A model generated the notes under the pieces. That model had not been told where the DNA came from and ran no database searches. It saw only the letters and a list, made by a program, of their open reading frames with translations. Source: Frigidibacter sp037095735 (lineage in GTDB: Bacteria > Pseudomonadota > Alphaproteobacteria > Rhodobacterales > Rhodobacteraceae). From it: DNA of 64,000 bases. The position numbers and the translations under genes are program-made. Each line of letters starts with the position of its first letter. Position 1 is the stretch's first letter. Positions 23,514 to 31,507 of this stretch are shown here, one piece after another. The stretch covers positions 930,001 to 994,000 of the forward strand of contig NZ_JBAWKD010000001.1 in assembly GCF_037095735.1 (NCBI RefSeq), written 5' to 3'.

Positions 23514-24905
23514 ATGGCCATGGACTACATCGTCAAGGACATCGCGCTGGCCGACTACGGCCGCAAGGAACTCGACATCGCCGAGATCGAGATGCCGGGG
23601 CTCATGGCCCTGCGCGAGGAATTCGGCGCGGCGCAGCCGCTGAAGGGCGCCCGCATCGCCGGCTCGCTGCACATGACCATCCAGACCGCCGTCCTGATCG
23701 AGACGCTGGTCGCGCTCGGCGCCGACGTGCGCTGGGCCTCGTGCAACATCTTCTCGACCCAGGACCACGCCGCCGCCGCGATCGCCAAGGCCGGCGTTCC
23801 GGTCTTCGCCATCAAGGGCGAGACGCTGGAAGACTACTGGACCTACACCGACAAGATCTTCGACTTCCCCGAAGGCGCGAACATGATCCTCGACGACGGC
23901 GGGGATGCGACGCTCTACATCCTGCTCGGCGCGCGGGTCGAGGCGGGCGAGACCGGTCTGATCGAGACGCCGACCTCGGAAGAAGAGATCTGCCTGTTCA
24001 ACCAGATCAAGAAGCGCCTTGCCGCCGCGCCGGGCTGGTTCACCAAGCAGCGCGCCGCGATCAAGGGCGTCTCGGAAGAGACGACGACCGGCGTGCACCG
24101 CCTTTACGACCTGCACAAGAAGGGCCTGCTGCCCTTCCCGGCGATCAACGTGAACGACTCTGTCACCAAGTCGAAGTTCGACAACAAGTACGGCTGCAAG
24201 GAATCGCTGGTCGACGGCATCCGCCGTGCGACCGACGTGATGATGGCCGGCAAGGTCGCCGTGGTTTGCGGCTACGGCGACGTGGGCAAGGGCTCGGCCG
24301 CCTCGCTGCAGGGCGCCGGCGCCCGCGTGAAAGTGACCGAGATCGACCCGATCTGCGCGCTGCAGGCGGCGATGGACGGGTTCGAGGTGGTGCTGCTGGA
24401 AGACGTCGTCGCCGACGCCGACATCTTCATCACCACGACCGGCAACAAGGACGTGATCCGCATCGAGCACATGCGCGAGATGAAGAACATGGCCATCGTC
24501 GGCAACATCGGCCATTTCGACAATGAAATTCAGGTCGCGAGCCTGAAGAACCACAAGTGGACCAACATCAAGGACCAGGTCGACATGATCGAGATGCCCT
24601 CGGGCAACAAGATCATCCTGCTGTCCGAAGGCCGCCTGCTGAACCTCGGCAACGCGACCGGCCACCCCTCGTTCGTGATGTCGGCCTCGTTCACCAACCA
24701 GGTGCTGGCGCAGATCGAGCTCTGGACGAAAGAGGGCGACTACGCCCCCGGCGTCTACATCCTTCCCAAGCAGCTCGACGAGAAGGTCGCCCGCCTGCAC
24801 CTCGCGAAGATCGGCGTGAAGCTGACCGAGCTGCGCAAGGATCAGGCCGACTACATCGGCGTCACCGTCGAAGGCCCCTTCAAGGCCGAGCATTACCGCT
24901 ACTGA
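23514..24905 (+). CDS. ahcY: Adenosylhomocysteinase (SAH hydrolase)
   Basis: 463 residues, the length of the bacterial/eukaryotic long form. It splits S-adenosylhomocysteine into adenosine and homocysteine, relieving inhibition of methyltransferases. NAD binding is shown by VVCGYGDVGKGSAASLQGAG. Other signatures are CNIFSTQDHAAAAI near residue 80, the NVNDSVTKSKFDN segment and the C-terminus FKAEHYRY. Closeness to the regBA cluster is the known Rhodobacter order. Confidence 0.98.
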   Translation: MAMDYIVKDIALADYGRKELDIAEIEMPGLMALREEFGAAQPLKGARIAGSLHMTIQTAVLIETLVALGADVRWASCNIFSTQDHAAAAIAKAGVPVFAIKGETLEDYWTYTDKIFDFPEGANMILDDGGDATLYILLGARVEAGETGLIETPTSEEEICLFNQIKKRLAAAPGWFTKQRAAIKGVSEETTTGVHRLYDLHKKGLLPFPAINVNDSVTKSKFDNKYGCKESLVDGIRRATDVMMAGKVAVVCGYGDVGKGSAASLQGAGARVKVTEIDPICALQAAMDGFEVVLLEDVVADADIFITTTGNKDVIRIEHMREMKNMAIVGNIGHFDNEIQVASLKNHKWTNIKDQVDMIEMPSGNKIILLSEGRLLNLGNATGHPSFVMSASFTNQVLAQIELWTKEGDYAPGVYILPKQLDEKVARLHLAKIGVKLTELRKDQADYIGVTVEGPFKAEHYRY

Positions 24906-24914
24906 CCCGACGCT

Positions 24915-24939
24915 CCGGCCCCCTCCAAAGGGGGGCCGG
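24915..24939 (+). terminator. Terminator hairpin after ahcY
   Basis: Perfect 9-bp stem CCGGCCCCC / GGGGGCCGG with a 7-base loop, 10 bp after the ahcY stop. It lacks a T-run. Confidence 0.6.
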
Positions 24940-24995
24940 CCTCCCTCCGGCGGCCCGCCCGTGCTAGGATCGCGCCAGACCCAGCCCGAGGCCCG

Positions 24996-25610
24996 ATGAC
25001 CCCCGCCGCGCTCTTCCCCCTGATCGACATCCTCGGCACGCTGGTCTTCGGCCTGTCCGGCGGAATGGTCGCGGTGCGCCGCGATCTCGACCTCTTCGGG
25101 GTGCTGGTCCTGGCCGCGGCCACCGGCACCGCCGGCGGCATCACCCGCGACCTGCTGCTGGGCCAGACCCCGCCCGAGGCGCTGCAGGCGATGACGCCGC
25201 TCGCCCTCGCGGCGCTGGGCGGGCTCGCGGCCTTCCTCTTCGCGCCCCGGATCGAACGCTTCACCCGCCCGGTCATGCTTCTGGATGCGCTGGGCCTCGG
25301 GCTCTTCGCGGTCGCCGGCTGCCAGAAGGCGCTGGCCGCGGGCCTCGCCCCGCCGGGCGCGGTGCTGCTGGGCACCCTCACCGCGATCGGCGGCGGCATG
25401 CTGCGCGACATCATGGCGGCAGAGATCCCCCGCGTTCTGCGCGAAGAGGTCTATGCCCTCGCCGCCCTCGCCGGGGCCGCCGCCTATGCCGCGGGCCGGG
25501 CCATCGCGCTGCCCGAAACCCCGCTCGCGACCGGCGCGGTGGCGCTGGCCGTGGCGCTGCGCATCGCCTCGGTCCGCTTCGGCTGGCGCCTGCCCCATGC
25601 CCGCCGCTAG
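24996..25610 (+). CDS. Trimeric intracellular cation (TRIC) family channel
   Basis: 204 residues with seven hydrophobic segments, matching the bacterial TRIC (formerly UPF0126/YadS/YicG) family of potassium-permeable channels. The protein is an internal duplication: each half carries a Gly-rich GG-x2-RD motif, GGITRDLLLG near 47 and GGGMLRDIMAAEIP near 130. It is a stand-alone gene between ahcY and the DUF2853 gene. No ribosome site is obvious before the ATG. Confidence 0.88.
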   Translation: MTPAALFPLIDILGTLVFGLSGGMVAVRRDLDLFGVLVLAAATGTAGGITRDLLLGQTPPEALQAMTPLALAALGGLAAFLFAPRIERFTRPVMLLDALGLGLFAVAGCQKALAAGLAPPGAVLLGTLTAIGGGMLRDIMAAEIPRVLREEVYALAALAGAAAYAAGRAIALPETPLATGAVALAVALRIASVRFGWRLPHARR

Positions 25611-25763
25611 GCCGGGGCGCGCCTGACGCAACCGCCGCGCGTGCCGTTTTCCTTGCCATCGCGCCCGCCTGTGCCATCCTTCCGTCGGGGAAGGCGGCCC
25701 GCGGCCGCGGATCCCGAAAGGGTGGGATGACCGGCGAAGCCGGTCCAGAGCGAGTGGACAGAC

Positions 25764-26105
25764 ATGGGAAAACGTGACGATCTCATCGTTAAATACGCCG
25801 AGGCGATCCGCAGCAAATGCGGGATGGAGCCCGACATGGACCTGCTGACCAAGGTCACCATCGGCTGCGGCCCGGCGATCTACAGCGACGACGCCGAAAT
25901 CATCGCCGCCTCCGATCCCGACGAGCTCGAGCGCGTGAAGAAAAGCTTCCTCGTGAAGAAGCTCGGCATGACCGACGGCCCCGACCTGACCGCCGCCATC
26001 GAGCAGGCGATCGAGACCTACGGCAAATCCGATCGCAACAAGTATCGCGCCGCGATCTATTACCTGCTGGTCAAGCAGCTGGGCATGGAAAAGGCCTACG
26101 CCTGA
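25764..26105 (+). CDS. DUF2853 family protein
   Basis: 113 residues, all-alpha, soluble. Conserved features of DUF2853 are the opening KRDDLIVKYAEAIRSKCG, the acidic DPDELERVKKSFLVKKLG and the ending DRNKYRAAIYYLLVKQLG. The function is unknown. A 7-bp hairpin (GACCGGC-GAA-GCCGGTC, 25729-25745) in the leader ends 18 bases before the ATG and could affect translation or transcript stability. Confidence 0.85.
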   Translation: MGKRDDLIVKYAEAIRSKCGMEPDMDLLTKVTIGCGPAIYSDDAEIIAASDPDELERVKKSFLVKKLGMTDGPDLTAAIEQAIETYGKSDRNKYRAAIYYLLVKQLGMEKAYA

Positions 26106-26296
26106 ACGCCCCGACAGGGGCCGCGCGCCGGGTCTCAAGCCCGTTTCGCAGGCCCATCCGGGGCGCGCCCGTGGTGCTTAAACTTGCACGCGCTTTGCGC
26201 TTTTGCCGCGGACCCGCCCGCGCTAAAACCAAAGGGTCGGCCAGGACGGCCAAATCCTTCTTCGGTTCACGCGTGGGTGGTGTCGCGTGGGGTGGT

Positions 26297-26330
26297 GGGG
26301 GGTTCCAGCCGTCCGGGGCAGGAATCCCCC
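26297..26330. terminator. Hairpin between convergent DUF2853 and EVE genes
   Basis: 10-bp stem GGGGGGTTCC / GGAATCCCCC with one G-T pair and a 14-base loop. It lies 17 bases beyond the EVE stop on the minus strand and 190 bases after the DUF2853 stop. The rest of the 242-bp gap shows nothing recognisable. Confidence 0.5.
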
Positions 26331-26347
26331 TCCTTATGCGCAGGCTC

Positions 26348-26770
26348 TCAGGCCTCGCTGGCGCCCGCCAGCTCCAGCACCACGGCCCATTCGGCCTCGG
26401 TCACCGGCTGCACCGACAGCCGCGTGTTCTGCACCAGCGCCATCGCCGACAGCCGCGGCTCGGCCTTGGCCATCTCCAGACTGATCGGCTTCGGCAGCGG
26501 CCGCACCGCCTTGATGTCCACGCAGTCCCAGCGCGCATCCTCGGTGGTCGAATCCGGGTGGCTCTCGGCGCAGACCTCGACGATGCCGACGATCTCCTTC
26601 CCGACATTCGAGTGATAGAAGAAGCCGCGGTCGCCGATCTTCATCGCGCGCATGTTGTTGCGCGCCTGATAGTTGCGCACGCCGCCCCATTCCTCGCCGA
26701 CGTCGCCCTTGGCGACCTGCTGGTCCCAGCTCCAGGTGTCGGGCTCGGACTTGAACAGCCAGTAGGCCAT
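26348..26770 (-). CDS. EVE-domain protein
   Basis: 140 residues covering one complete EVE (PUA-like) domain, thought to bind modified bases in nucleic acids. The signatures are MAYWLFKSEPDTWSWD at the start, GVRNYQARNNMRAMKIGDRG and FFYHSNVGKEIVGIVEV. Its start codon shares one base with the YciI stop (TGATG), and it is the last gene of a tsaD-gpsA-yciI-EVE operon, an order common in alphaproteobacteria. Confidence 0.92.
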   Translation of the reverse strand: MAYWLFKSEPDTWSWDQQVAKGDVGEEWGGVRNYQARNNMRAMKIGDRGFFYHSNVGKEIVGIVEVCAESHPDSTTEDARWDCVDIKAVRPLPKPISLEMAKAEPRLSAMALVQNTRLSVQPVTEAEWAVVLELAGASEA

Positions 26771-27036
26771 CAGCCGATCACCCGCTTCCATTCGCTGATC
26801 TCGACCCGCTCGAACAGACCCGCCTGCGCATAGGGATCGTTCGTCGCCCAGTCCTGCGCCGCGCGCAGGCTCTCGGCCTCGATCACCACCAGCGAGCCGC
26901 ACATCTCGCCATTCTCGAGGAACGGCCCCGCCAGCACCACCGGCGTCGATTTCAGATAGGCAACGTGACGCTCGCGGGTGTCGAGGCGCAGTTGCAGCGC
27001 GCCCGGCTTGTCGCGGCAGATGACGGCGTAAAGCAT
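26770..27036 (-). CDS. YciI family protein
   Basis: 88 residues, a ferredoxin-like fold of the YciI/YCII group, whose members are dimeric and mostly uncharacterised. The conserved His-Asp features are in RERHVAYLKS and NDPYAQAGLFERVEI. The start at 27036 is preferred because AGGAAGGA lies seven bases upstream; the ATG at 27042 falls almost on that site. The ribosome site lies inside the last codons of gpsA, and the ATG is three bases past the gpsA stop. Confidence 0.88.
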   Translation of the reverse strand: MLYAVICRDKPGALQLRLDTRERHVAYLKSTPVVLAGPFLENGEMCGSLVVIEAESLRAAQDWATNDPYAQAGLFERVEISEWKRVIG

Positions 27037-27038
27037 TC

Positions 27039-27995
27039 TCATTCCTTCCTGAGCGGGCGGGTCAGCAGCGCCTCGGCCGCCTCCGCCACGGTGATCCTTC
27101 CCCGGGCCAGCGCCGCGACCATTCCGGCCACCGGCATCTCGACCCCCTCGCGGGCGGCAAGCTTCACCACCGCCTCGGCGGTGGCAAGCCCCTCGACGGT
27201 GACGGTGGGGTCGAAGCCCTCGCCGCGCCCCAGCGCCAGCCCGAAACGGAAATTGCGCGACCCGTCCGAGGTGCAGGTCAGCACCAGATCGCCGAAGCCC
27301 GACAGCCCCGCCAGCGTCTCGGCCCGCGCGCCCAGATGCACCGCGATCCGGCTCATCTCGGCGAAGCCGCGGGTCATCAGCGCCGCGCGGGCGGAATCGC
27401 CCAGCCCCGCGCCGATCGCGACCCCCGCGGCGATCGCCACCACGTTCTTCAGCGCGCCGCCCAGTTCGGCCCCCTTCGGGTCGTCGCTGAGATAGAGCCG
27501 CAGCACCGGCGTCGACAGCGCCCGTTGCAGCGCCGCGCCCACGCCCGCATCGGCCGTGGCCAGCGTCAGCGCCGTCGGCAGGCCGCGGGCGATGTCGGCG
27601 GCGAAGCTGGGGCCGGTCAGCACCGCCGGCACCGCGCCGGGGCAAAGCCGCGCGATCACCGCGCTGGGTCCTTCCAGCGTGCCAAGGTCGATCCCCTTGG
27701 AACAGGCCACCACCGGCCGGCCCGCCAGCCCTGCGCCATGGGCCTCCAGAAACCCCGCCGTCGCCTGCATCGGCAGCGCCAGCAGCACCGGGCCGTCGCC
27801 GGCCAGCGCCCGGCCCAGATCGGCCTCGACCGCCACGCCCTCGGGCAGGGTCACGCCCGGCAGCCGGGGCAGGGCGCGCGCCGCGTCCATCGCCCCGGTG
27901 CCCGAGCGCGCCCACAGCGTCACCGCCTGCCCGCTGCGGGCCAGTGCCACCGCCAGCGCACCGCCGAAGGCGCCCGCGCCCAGAACCGAGATCAT
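27039..27995 (-). CDS. gpsA: Glycerol-3-phosphate dehydrogenase [NAD(P)+]
   Basis: 318 residues. It reduces dihydroxyacetone phosphate to sn-glycerol-3-phosphate for phospholipid synthesis. The NAD(P) fold opens with ISVLGAGAFGGALAVALARSG, followed by VVACSKGID, LTGPSFAADIARGLPTA and the catalytic-lysine helix ALKNVVAIAAGVAIG. FGDLVLTCTSDGSRNFRFG is near the C-terminal domain. Start overlaps tsaD by ATGA. Confidence 0.96.
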   Translation of the reverse strand: MISVLGAGAFGGALAVALARSGQAVTLWARSGTGAMDAARALPRLPGVTLPEGVAVEADLGRALAGDGPVLLALPMQATAGFLEAHGAGLAGRPVVACSKGIDLGTLEGPSAVIARLCPGAVPAVLTGPSFAADIARGLPTALTLATADAGVGAALQRALSTPVLRLYLSDDPKGAELGGALKNVVAIAAGVAIGAGLGDSARAALMTRGFAEMSRIAVHLGARAETLAGLSGFGDLVLTCTSDGSRNFRFGLALGRGEGFDPTVTVEGLATAEAVVKLAAREGVEMPVAGMVAALARGRITVAEAAEALLTRPLRKE

Positions 27996-29152
27996 GCCTT
28001 GGCCCCGCGCTTGCCCGCGCCCAGCATCGGCGCGGCGGTGTCATCCAGCGGCCAGCGCGGCCGCGCCGCCAGGTCCATCCCGTCGCGCGCCCCGGCGAGG
28101 AAACGCTCGATCCCCGCCCAGGCGATCATCGCGGCATTGTCGGTGCAAAGCCGCAGCGGCGGGGCGAGGAAACCCGCCCCAGCCTCGGCCGCCACGGCCT
28201 CGAGCGCGGCGCGGATCTCGCCATTCGCGGCGACCCCGCCGGCCACGGCCAGCATCGGCCGCCAGCCGTCATTCTGCACTGCGGCGGTGTACGGGGGATG
28301 TACAGGGGGTGTACGGATATCACCCCCCTCAATCTCCTGACCAAAGGCGATTTTCAGCGCCCGGCGCGCCTTGCCCGCCAGAACCTCCGCCACCGCCCTC
28401 TGGAACCCTGCACAAAGGTCGTCACGGTCGCGCTCGGTCAGCCCCCCGGCCTCGGCCACGGCCGCGTCGCGGGCCCGCAGCAGCGCCGTCTTCAGACCCG
28501 AAAAGCTCATGTCGCAGCCCGGGCGGTCCATCAGCGGCCGCGGGAAATCGAACCGCCCCGCATCGCCCTGACGCGCCGCACGCTCGACCGAGGGCCCGCC
28601 CGGTTGCGGCAATCCCAGCAGTTTCGCGGTCTTGTCGAAGGCCTCGCCCGGCGCGTCGTCGATGGTGCCGCCCAGCCGCCGGAACCGCTCGGGCCCCTCG
28701 GCCAGCAGGAACTGGCAATGCCCGCCAGAGACCAGCAGCATCAGGTAGGGAAACGCCAGCCCGTCGGTCAGCCGCGGGGTCAGCGCATGGCCCGCAAGGT
28801 GGTTCACCCCCACCAAGGGCTTGCCCGAGCCGATCGCCAGACCCTTGGCGCACATCACCCCGGCCATCACCCCGCCGATCAGCCCCGGCCCCGCCGTTAC
28901 CGAAATTCCGTCGACATCCCGCAGGCTTAGCCCGGCCTCGGCCAGGGCCTGTTCAACGCACAGGTCCAGCTTCTCGACATGGGCCCGCGCCGCGATCTCG
29001 GGCACGACGCCGCCGAAGGCCGCGTGCAGCTCGGTCTGGCTCGAGACGACCGAACTCAGGATCTCGGCCCGGCCCCCGCGCAGACGGACGACGGCGGCGG
29101 CGGTGTCGTCGCAGCTGCTTTCCAGCCCCAGGAAGGTGATCGTTTCGCCCAT
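27992..29152 (-). CDS. tsaD: tRNA t6A threonylcarbamoyltransferase TsaD, with an in-frame insert
   Basis: 386 residues (389 if the ATG at 29161 is used; AAAGG is too close to that one). TsaD transfers the threonylcarbamoyl group to A37 of tRNA. Signatures are FLGLESSCDDTAAAVV, metal-binding HVEKL and VNHLAGHAL, and LLVSGGHCQFLL. Between RALKIAFG and AVAGGVAANGEIR, where family members normally have only a few residues, there are about 28 (GQEIEGGDIRTPPVHPPYT and more). This stretch is encoded by a copy of a dispersed DNA element. The remaining sequence is intact, so the enzyme should work. Confidence 0.96.
   Translation of the reverse strand: MGETITFLGLESSCDDTAAAVVRLRGGRAEILSSVVSSQTELHAAFGGVVPEIAARAHVEKLDLCVEQALAEAGLSLRDVDGISVTAGPGLIGGVMAGVMCAKGLAIGSGKPLVGVNHLAGHALTPRLTDGLAFPYLMLLVSGGHCQFLLAEGPERFRRLGGTIDDAPGEAFDKTAKLLGLPQPGGPSVERAARQGDAGRFDFPRPLMDRPGCDMSFSGLKTALLRARDAAVAEAGGLTERDRDDLCAGFQRAVAEVLAGKARRALKIAFGQEIEGGDIRTPPVHPPYTAAVQNDGWRPMLAVAGGVAANGEIRAALEAVAAEAGAGFLAPPLRLCTDNAAMIAWAGIERFLAGARDGMDLAARPRWPLDDTAAPMLGAGKRGAKA
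28281..28328 (-). repeat. GC-rich dispersed element, copy C, inside tsaD
   Basis: On the coding strand it begins GGGGGGTGATATCCGTACAC and ends CCCCCGTACACCGCCGC. The beginning, end and length parallel the intergenic copy at 205-253. It contains three GTACA-type hexamers separated by C5 runs. The 48 bp are a multiple of three and keep the frame open, encoding a Pro/His/Tyr-rich loop. Confidence 0.6.
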
Positions 29153-29246
29153 CTCGCGCATTGCCTTTCAGGCCCGCCCGGCTACACCGGATGGCACGGC
29201 AGGTAACATCGCCCACCCGCCCAGACAATGCCCGGGACCGCCGCCG

Positions 29247-29954
29247 ATGATGACGCCCAGCCTGCTTCTGACCCGCCCCGCCCCGGCCTCGGCCCGTTTC
29301 GCCGAGGCGATCGCCCGCGACCGGCCCGAGGTCGCGGCGGTGATCGCACCCTTGATCGAGATCCGCTTCCGCCCCCTGCCCGAGATGGCCGCGCCCGCTG
29401 CCGTGGTGCTGGCCTCGGGCCATGCGGTGCGCGCCTATGCCCGGCAAAGCCCGCACCGCCCCCCCGCCTTCACCATCGGCCCCCGCACGACCGAGGCCGC
29501 CCGCGGCGAAGGCTTTGAAATCCTTGCCGCGGCGCCCGATGCGCTGGCCCTGATCACCGCGATCCTGACCCGCCCCGACCCCGGCCCGATCCTCGTCGCC
29601 CGCGGCACCCATGTCGCCCGCGACATCGCCGGCGCCCTGCGTGCGGCCGGCCGCCCGGTGACGGAAGCCGTGGTCTACGATCAGGCGGAACTGCCGCCCC
29701 CGCCCGCCGTCTTCGACTTGATTGCCGCCCCGGGCGAGATCGTGCTGCCGCTGTTCTCGCCCCGCTCGGCCCGGATTGCCGTCGCGGCGCTGGGCCCGGC
29801 GGCGGCAAACCGCTTTGGCGTCGTCGCGATCGGTCACGGCGTGGCCGAGGCGGCGGAACCCTTGGCGCGCGGGCGGATTGAGGTGGCGCCCACCCCCGAT
29901 GGCGAGGGGATGCGGCGTGCGGTGCTCTCGGCCCTCGGGGGCGGGCGTGCTTGA
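29247..29954 (+). CDS. hemD: Uroporphyrinogen-III synthase
   Basis: 235 residues. HemD closes hydroxymethylbilane to uroporphyrinogen III in heme and bacteriochlorophyll synthesis. The family is poorly conserved, and recognition rests on the opening LLLTRPAPASARFAEAI, the two-domain Rossmann-like layout, and LPLFSPRSARIAVAAL near residue 165. The hemD-mic60-hemY neighbourhood supports the call. Two adjacent ATGs (29247, 29250) are possible starts. Confidence 0.87.
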   Translation: MMTPSLLLTRPAPASARFAEAIARDRPEVAAVIAPLIEIRFRPLPEMAAPAAVVLASGHAVRAYARQSPHRPPAFTIGPRTTEAARGEGFEILAAAPDALALITAILTRPDPGPILVARGTHVARDIAGALRAAGRPVTEAVVYDQAELPPPPAVFDLIAAPGEIVLPLFSPRSARIAVAALGPAAANRFGVVAIGHGVAEAAEPLARGRIEVAPTPDGEGMRRAVLSALGGGRA

Positions 29955-30040
29955 AGGCAGGAGAGGGTCGGGGCTAAGGTCGCCTCGGCTCCAAGCGAAA
30001 AGGCCCGGGACGTGACCGGGGAAGTGAAAGGACGCGCCGC

Positions 30041-31498
30041 GTGACCAAAGCTCCGAAATCCGCGACCAAGGGCAAGAAGGCAGAGGCGGCCGAGACCGGC
30101 ATGGCCCCCGAAGACACCAAGGGCGCGGACACCACGGCTGCGGGTCCCGCGATGCCCGGTGCGACGCCGTCGATGCCCGGAACCGGGGCGGCGCCCGTGC
30201 CCGAGGCGAAGGCTGCACCCGTGACCGAGGCCGGGGTGAAGTCCACAGAGGTGAAGACCCCCGCCGCGTCGACGGCCGCAGAGCCGAAGACCGCCGCGGC
30301 GAAGCCTGCGGATCCCGAGATCGTCACGCCCGCACGGCCTTCCGATGCCGCAGCGCTGGGCGCGAAGCCGCTGCCGGCCACCGCCACCAAGCCCGAAGCG
30401 ACGCTGGACGCGAAGCCGGCCGCGGGCAGCACCACCCCCTCCGATCCCTTCTCGAAACCGCTGGCGCCCGGTGCTGCAAGCGCTTTGCCGAAAACGGAAA
30501 AGCCCTCAGAGCCCGCGAAGCCCGCCGACAGCGTCAAGCCGGCCGAGACGCCGAAATCCGCGCCTGCGACCCCCGCCGCCAAGCCTGCCGCCAAGCCCGC
30601 GGCTGCAGAGGAACCGCGCGGGTCGAGCTTCTGGCCGGCGCTGATGGGCGGCGTGATCGCGGCCTTCCTTGGCGCGGCGGTCGTGCTTTGGGTCTTCCCC
30701 GAAGGCCTGCGCTCGCCGTCGGGCGATCCGGCGGCGCTGGAAAAGACCGTCGCCGACCAGCGCGGGCGGATCACCACGCTCGAATCAGAGGTCGCGGAAC
30801 TGCGCTCGGCCCAGCCGGTGCCCGAAGGCACGGCGGCGCTGTCGGATGAGATCCTGTCGCGGCTTTCGGCGCTGGAAGCCGGGCAGGGCGGTGGCGCCGG
30901 GCTCGACGACCTGCGCGCGCAGGTCGCGGCGCTGAGCCAGAAGCTGGACGGCAGCACCGATCTTGCCGGGGCCGAGGAACGCATCCGCGCCGCGCAGGCC
31001 GATGCCGAGAAGCTGGCGCGCGAGGCTCAGGCCCGCGCCGCCTTCTCGCATCTGCAGGCCGCGCTCGACAGCGGCGCGGCGCTCGACGGGCCGCGCGCCG
31101 ATCTGGAGGCCGCAGGCGTGCAGGTCCCGGCGACGCTGGCGGGGCAGGTGCCGACCCTGCAGGCGCTGCGCGACGCCTTCCCCGCCGCCGCGCGCGAGGG
31201 GCTTTCGGCCTCGCTGCGCGCGACCCGTGCGCAGGGCAACTACGGCGACCGGCTGAAGGCCTATCTGCAGGCCGCGACCGGGGCGCGCTCGCTGAACCCG
31301 CGCGAGGGCGGCGACCCCGACGCGGTGCTGAGCCGCGCCGAGGCCGCGGTGACCGCCGGCAACCTGCCCGACGCCATCGCCGAGATCGAGTCGCTGCCCG
31401 CCGAGGGCCAGCAGGCGATGTCCGACTGGACCGCGCAGGCCCGCATCCGCATCGCGGCGCAAGAGGCCGCTGCCGGCCTCGCCACCGGCCTGAACTGA
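30041..31498 (+). CDS. Mic60/mitofilin homologue
   Basis: 485 residues from a GTG preceded by GAAAGGA. Residues 1-190 are an Ala/Pro/Lys-rich, probably disordered tract, followed by one membrane helix (about 195-218, starting FWPALMGGVIAAFLGAAVVL). A long coiled coil (about 228-340) and a C-terminal helical mitofilin-type domain follow. Alphaproteobacterial Mic60 sits between hemD and hemY, as here, and shapes intracytoplasmic membranes. Low complexity limits sequence-based proof, so position is part of the argument. Confidence 0.82.
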   Translation: MTKAPKSATKGKKAEAAETGMAPEDTKGADTTAAGPAMPGATPSMPGTGAAPVPEAKAAPVTEAGVKSTEVKTPAASTAAEPKTAAAKPADPEIVTPARPSDAAALGAKPLPATATKPEATLDAKPAAGSTTPSDPFSKPLAPGAASALPKTEKPSEPAKPADSVKPAETPKSAPATPAAKPAAKPAAAEEPRGSSFWPALMGGVIAAFLGAAVVLWVFPEGLRSPSGDPAALEKTVADQRGRITTLESEVAELRSAQPVPEGTAALSDEILSRLSALEAGQGGGAGLDDLRAQVAALSQKLDGSTDLAGAEERIRAAQADAEKLAREAQARAAFSHLQAALDSGAALDGPRADLEAAGVQVPATLAGQVPTLQALRDAFPAAAREGLSASLRATRAQGNYGDRLKAYLQAATGARSLNPREGGDPDAVLSRAEAAVTAGNLPDAIAEIESLPAEGQQAMSDWTAQARIRIAAQEAAAGLATGLN

Positions 31499-31507
31499 GG
31501 AGACGTC

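Noticed and set aside
23400..26138. Very long open frame on the minus strand across ahcY and the TRIC gene (about 900 codons)
   Set aside because: It is antisense to well-recognised genes, shows repetitive His/Gly/Arg/Ala composition and no family motif. Long antisense frames are expected at this GC content.
28340..29152. tsaD as a pseudogene because of the insert
   Set aside because: The insert is in frame and all catalytic motifs and the C-terminus are present.
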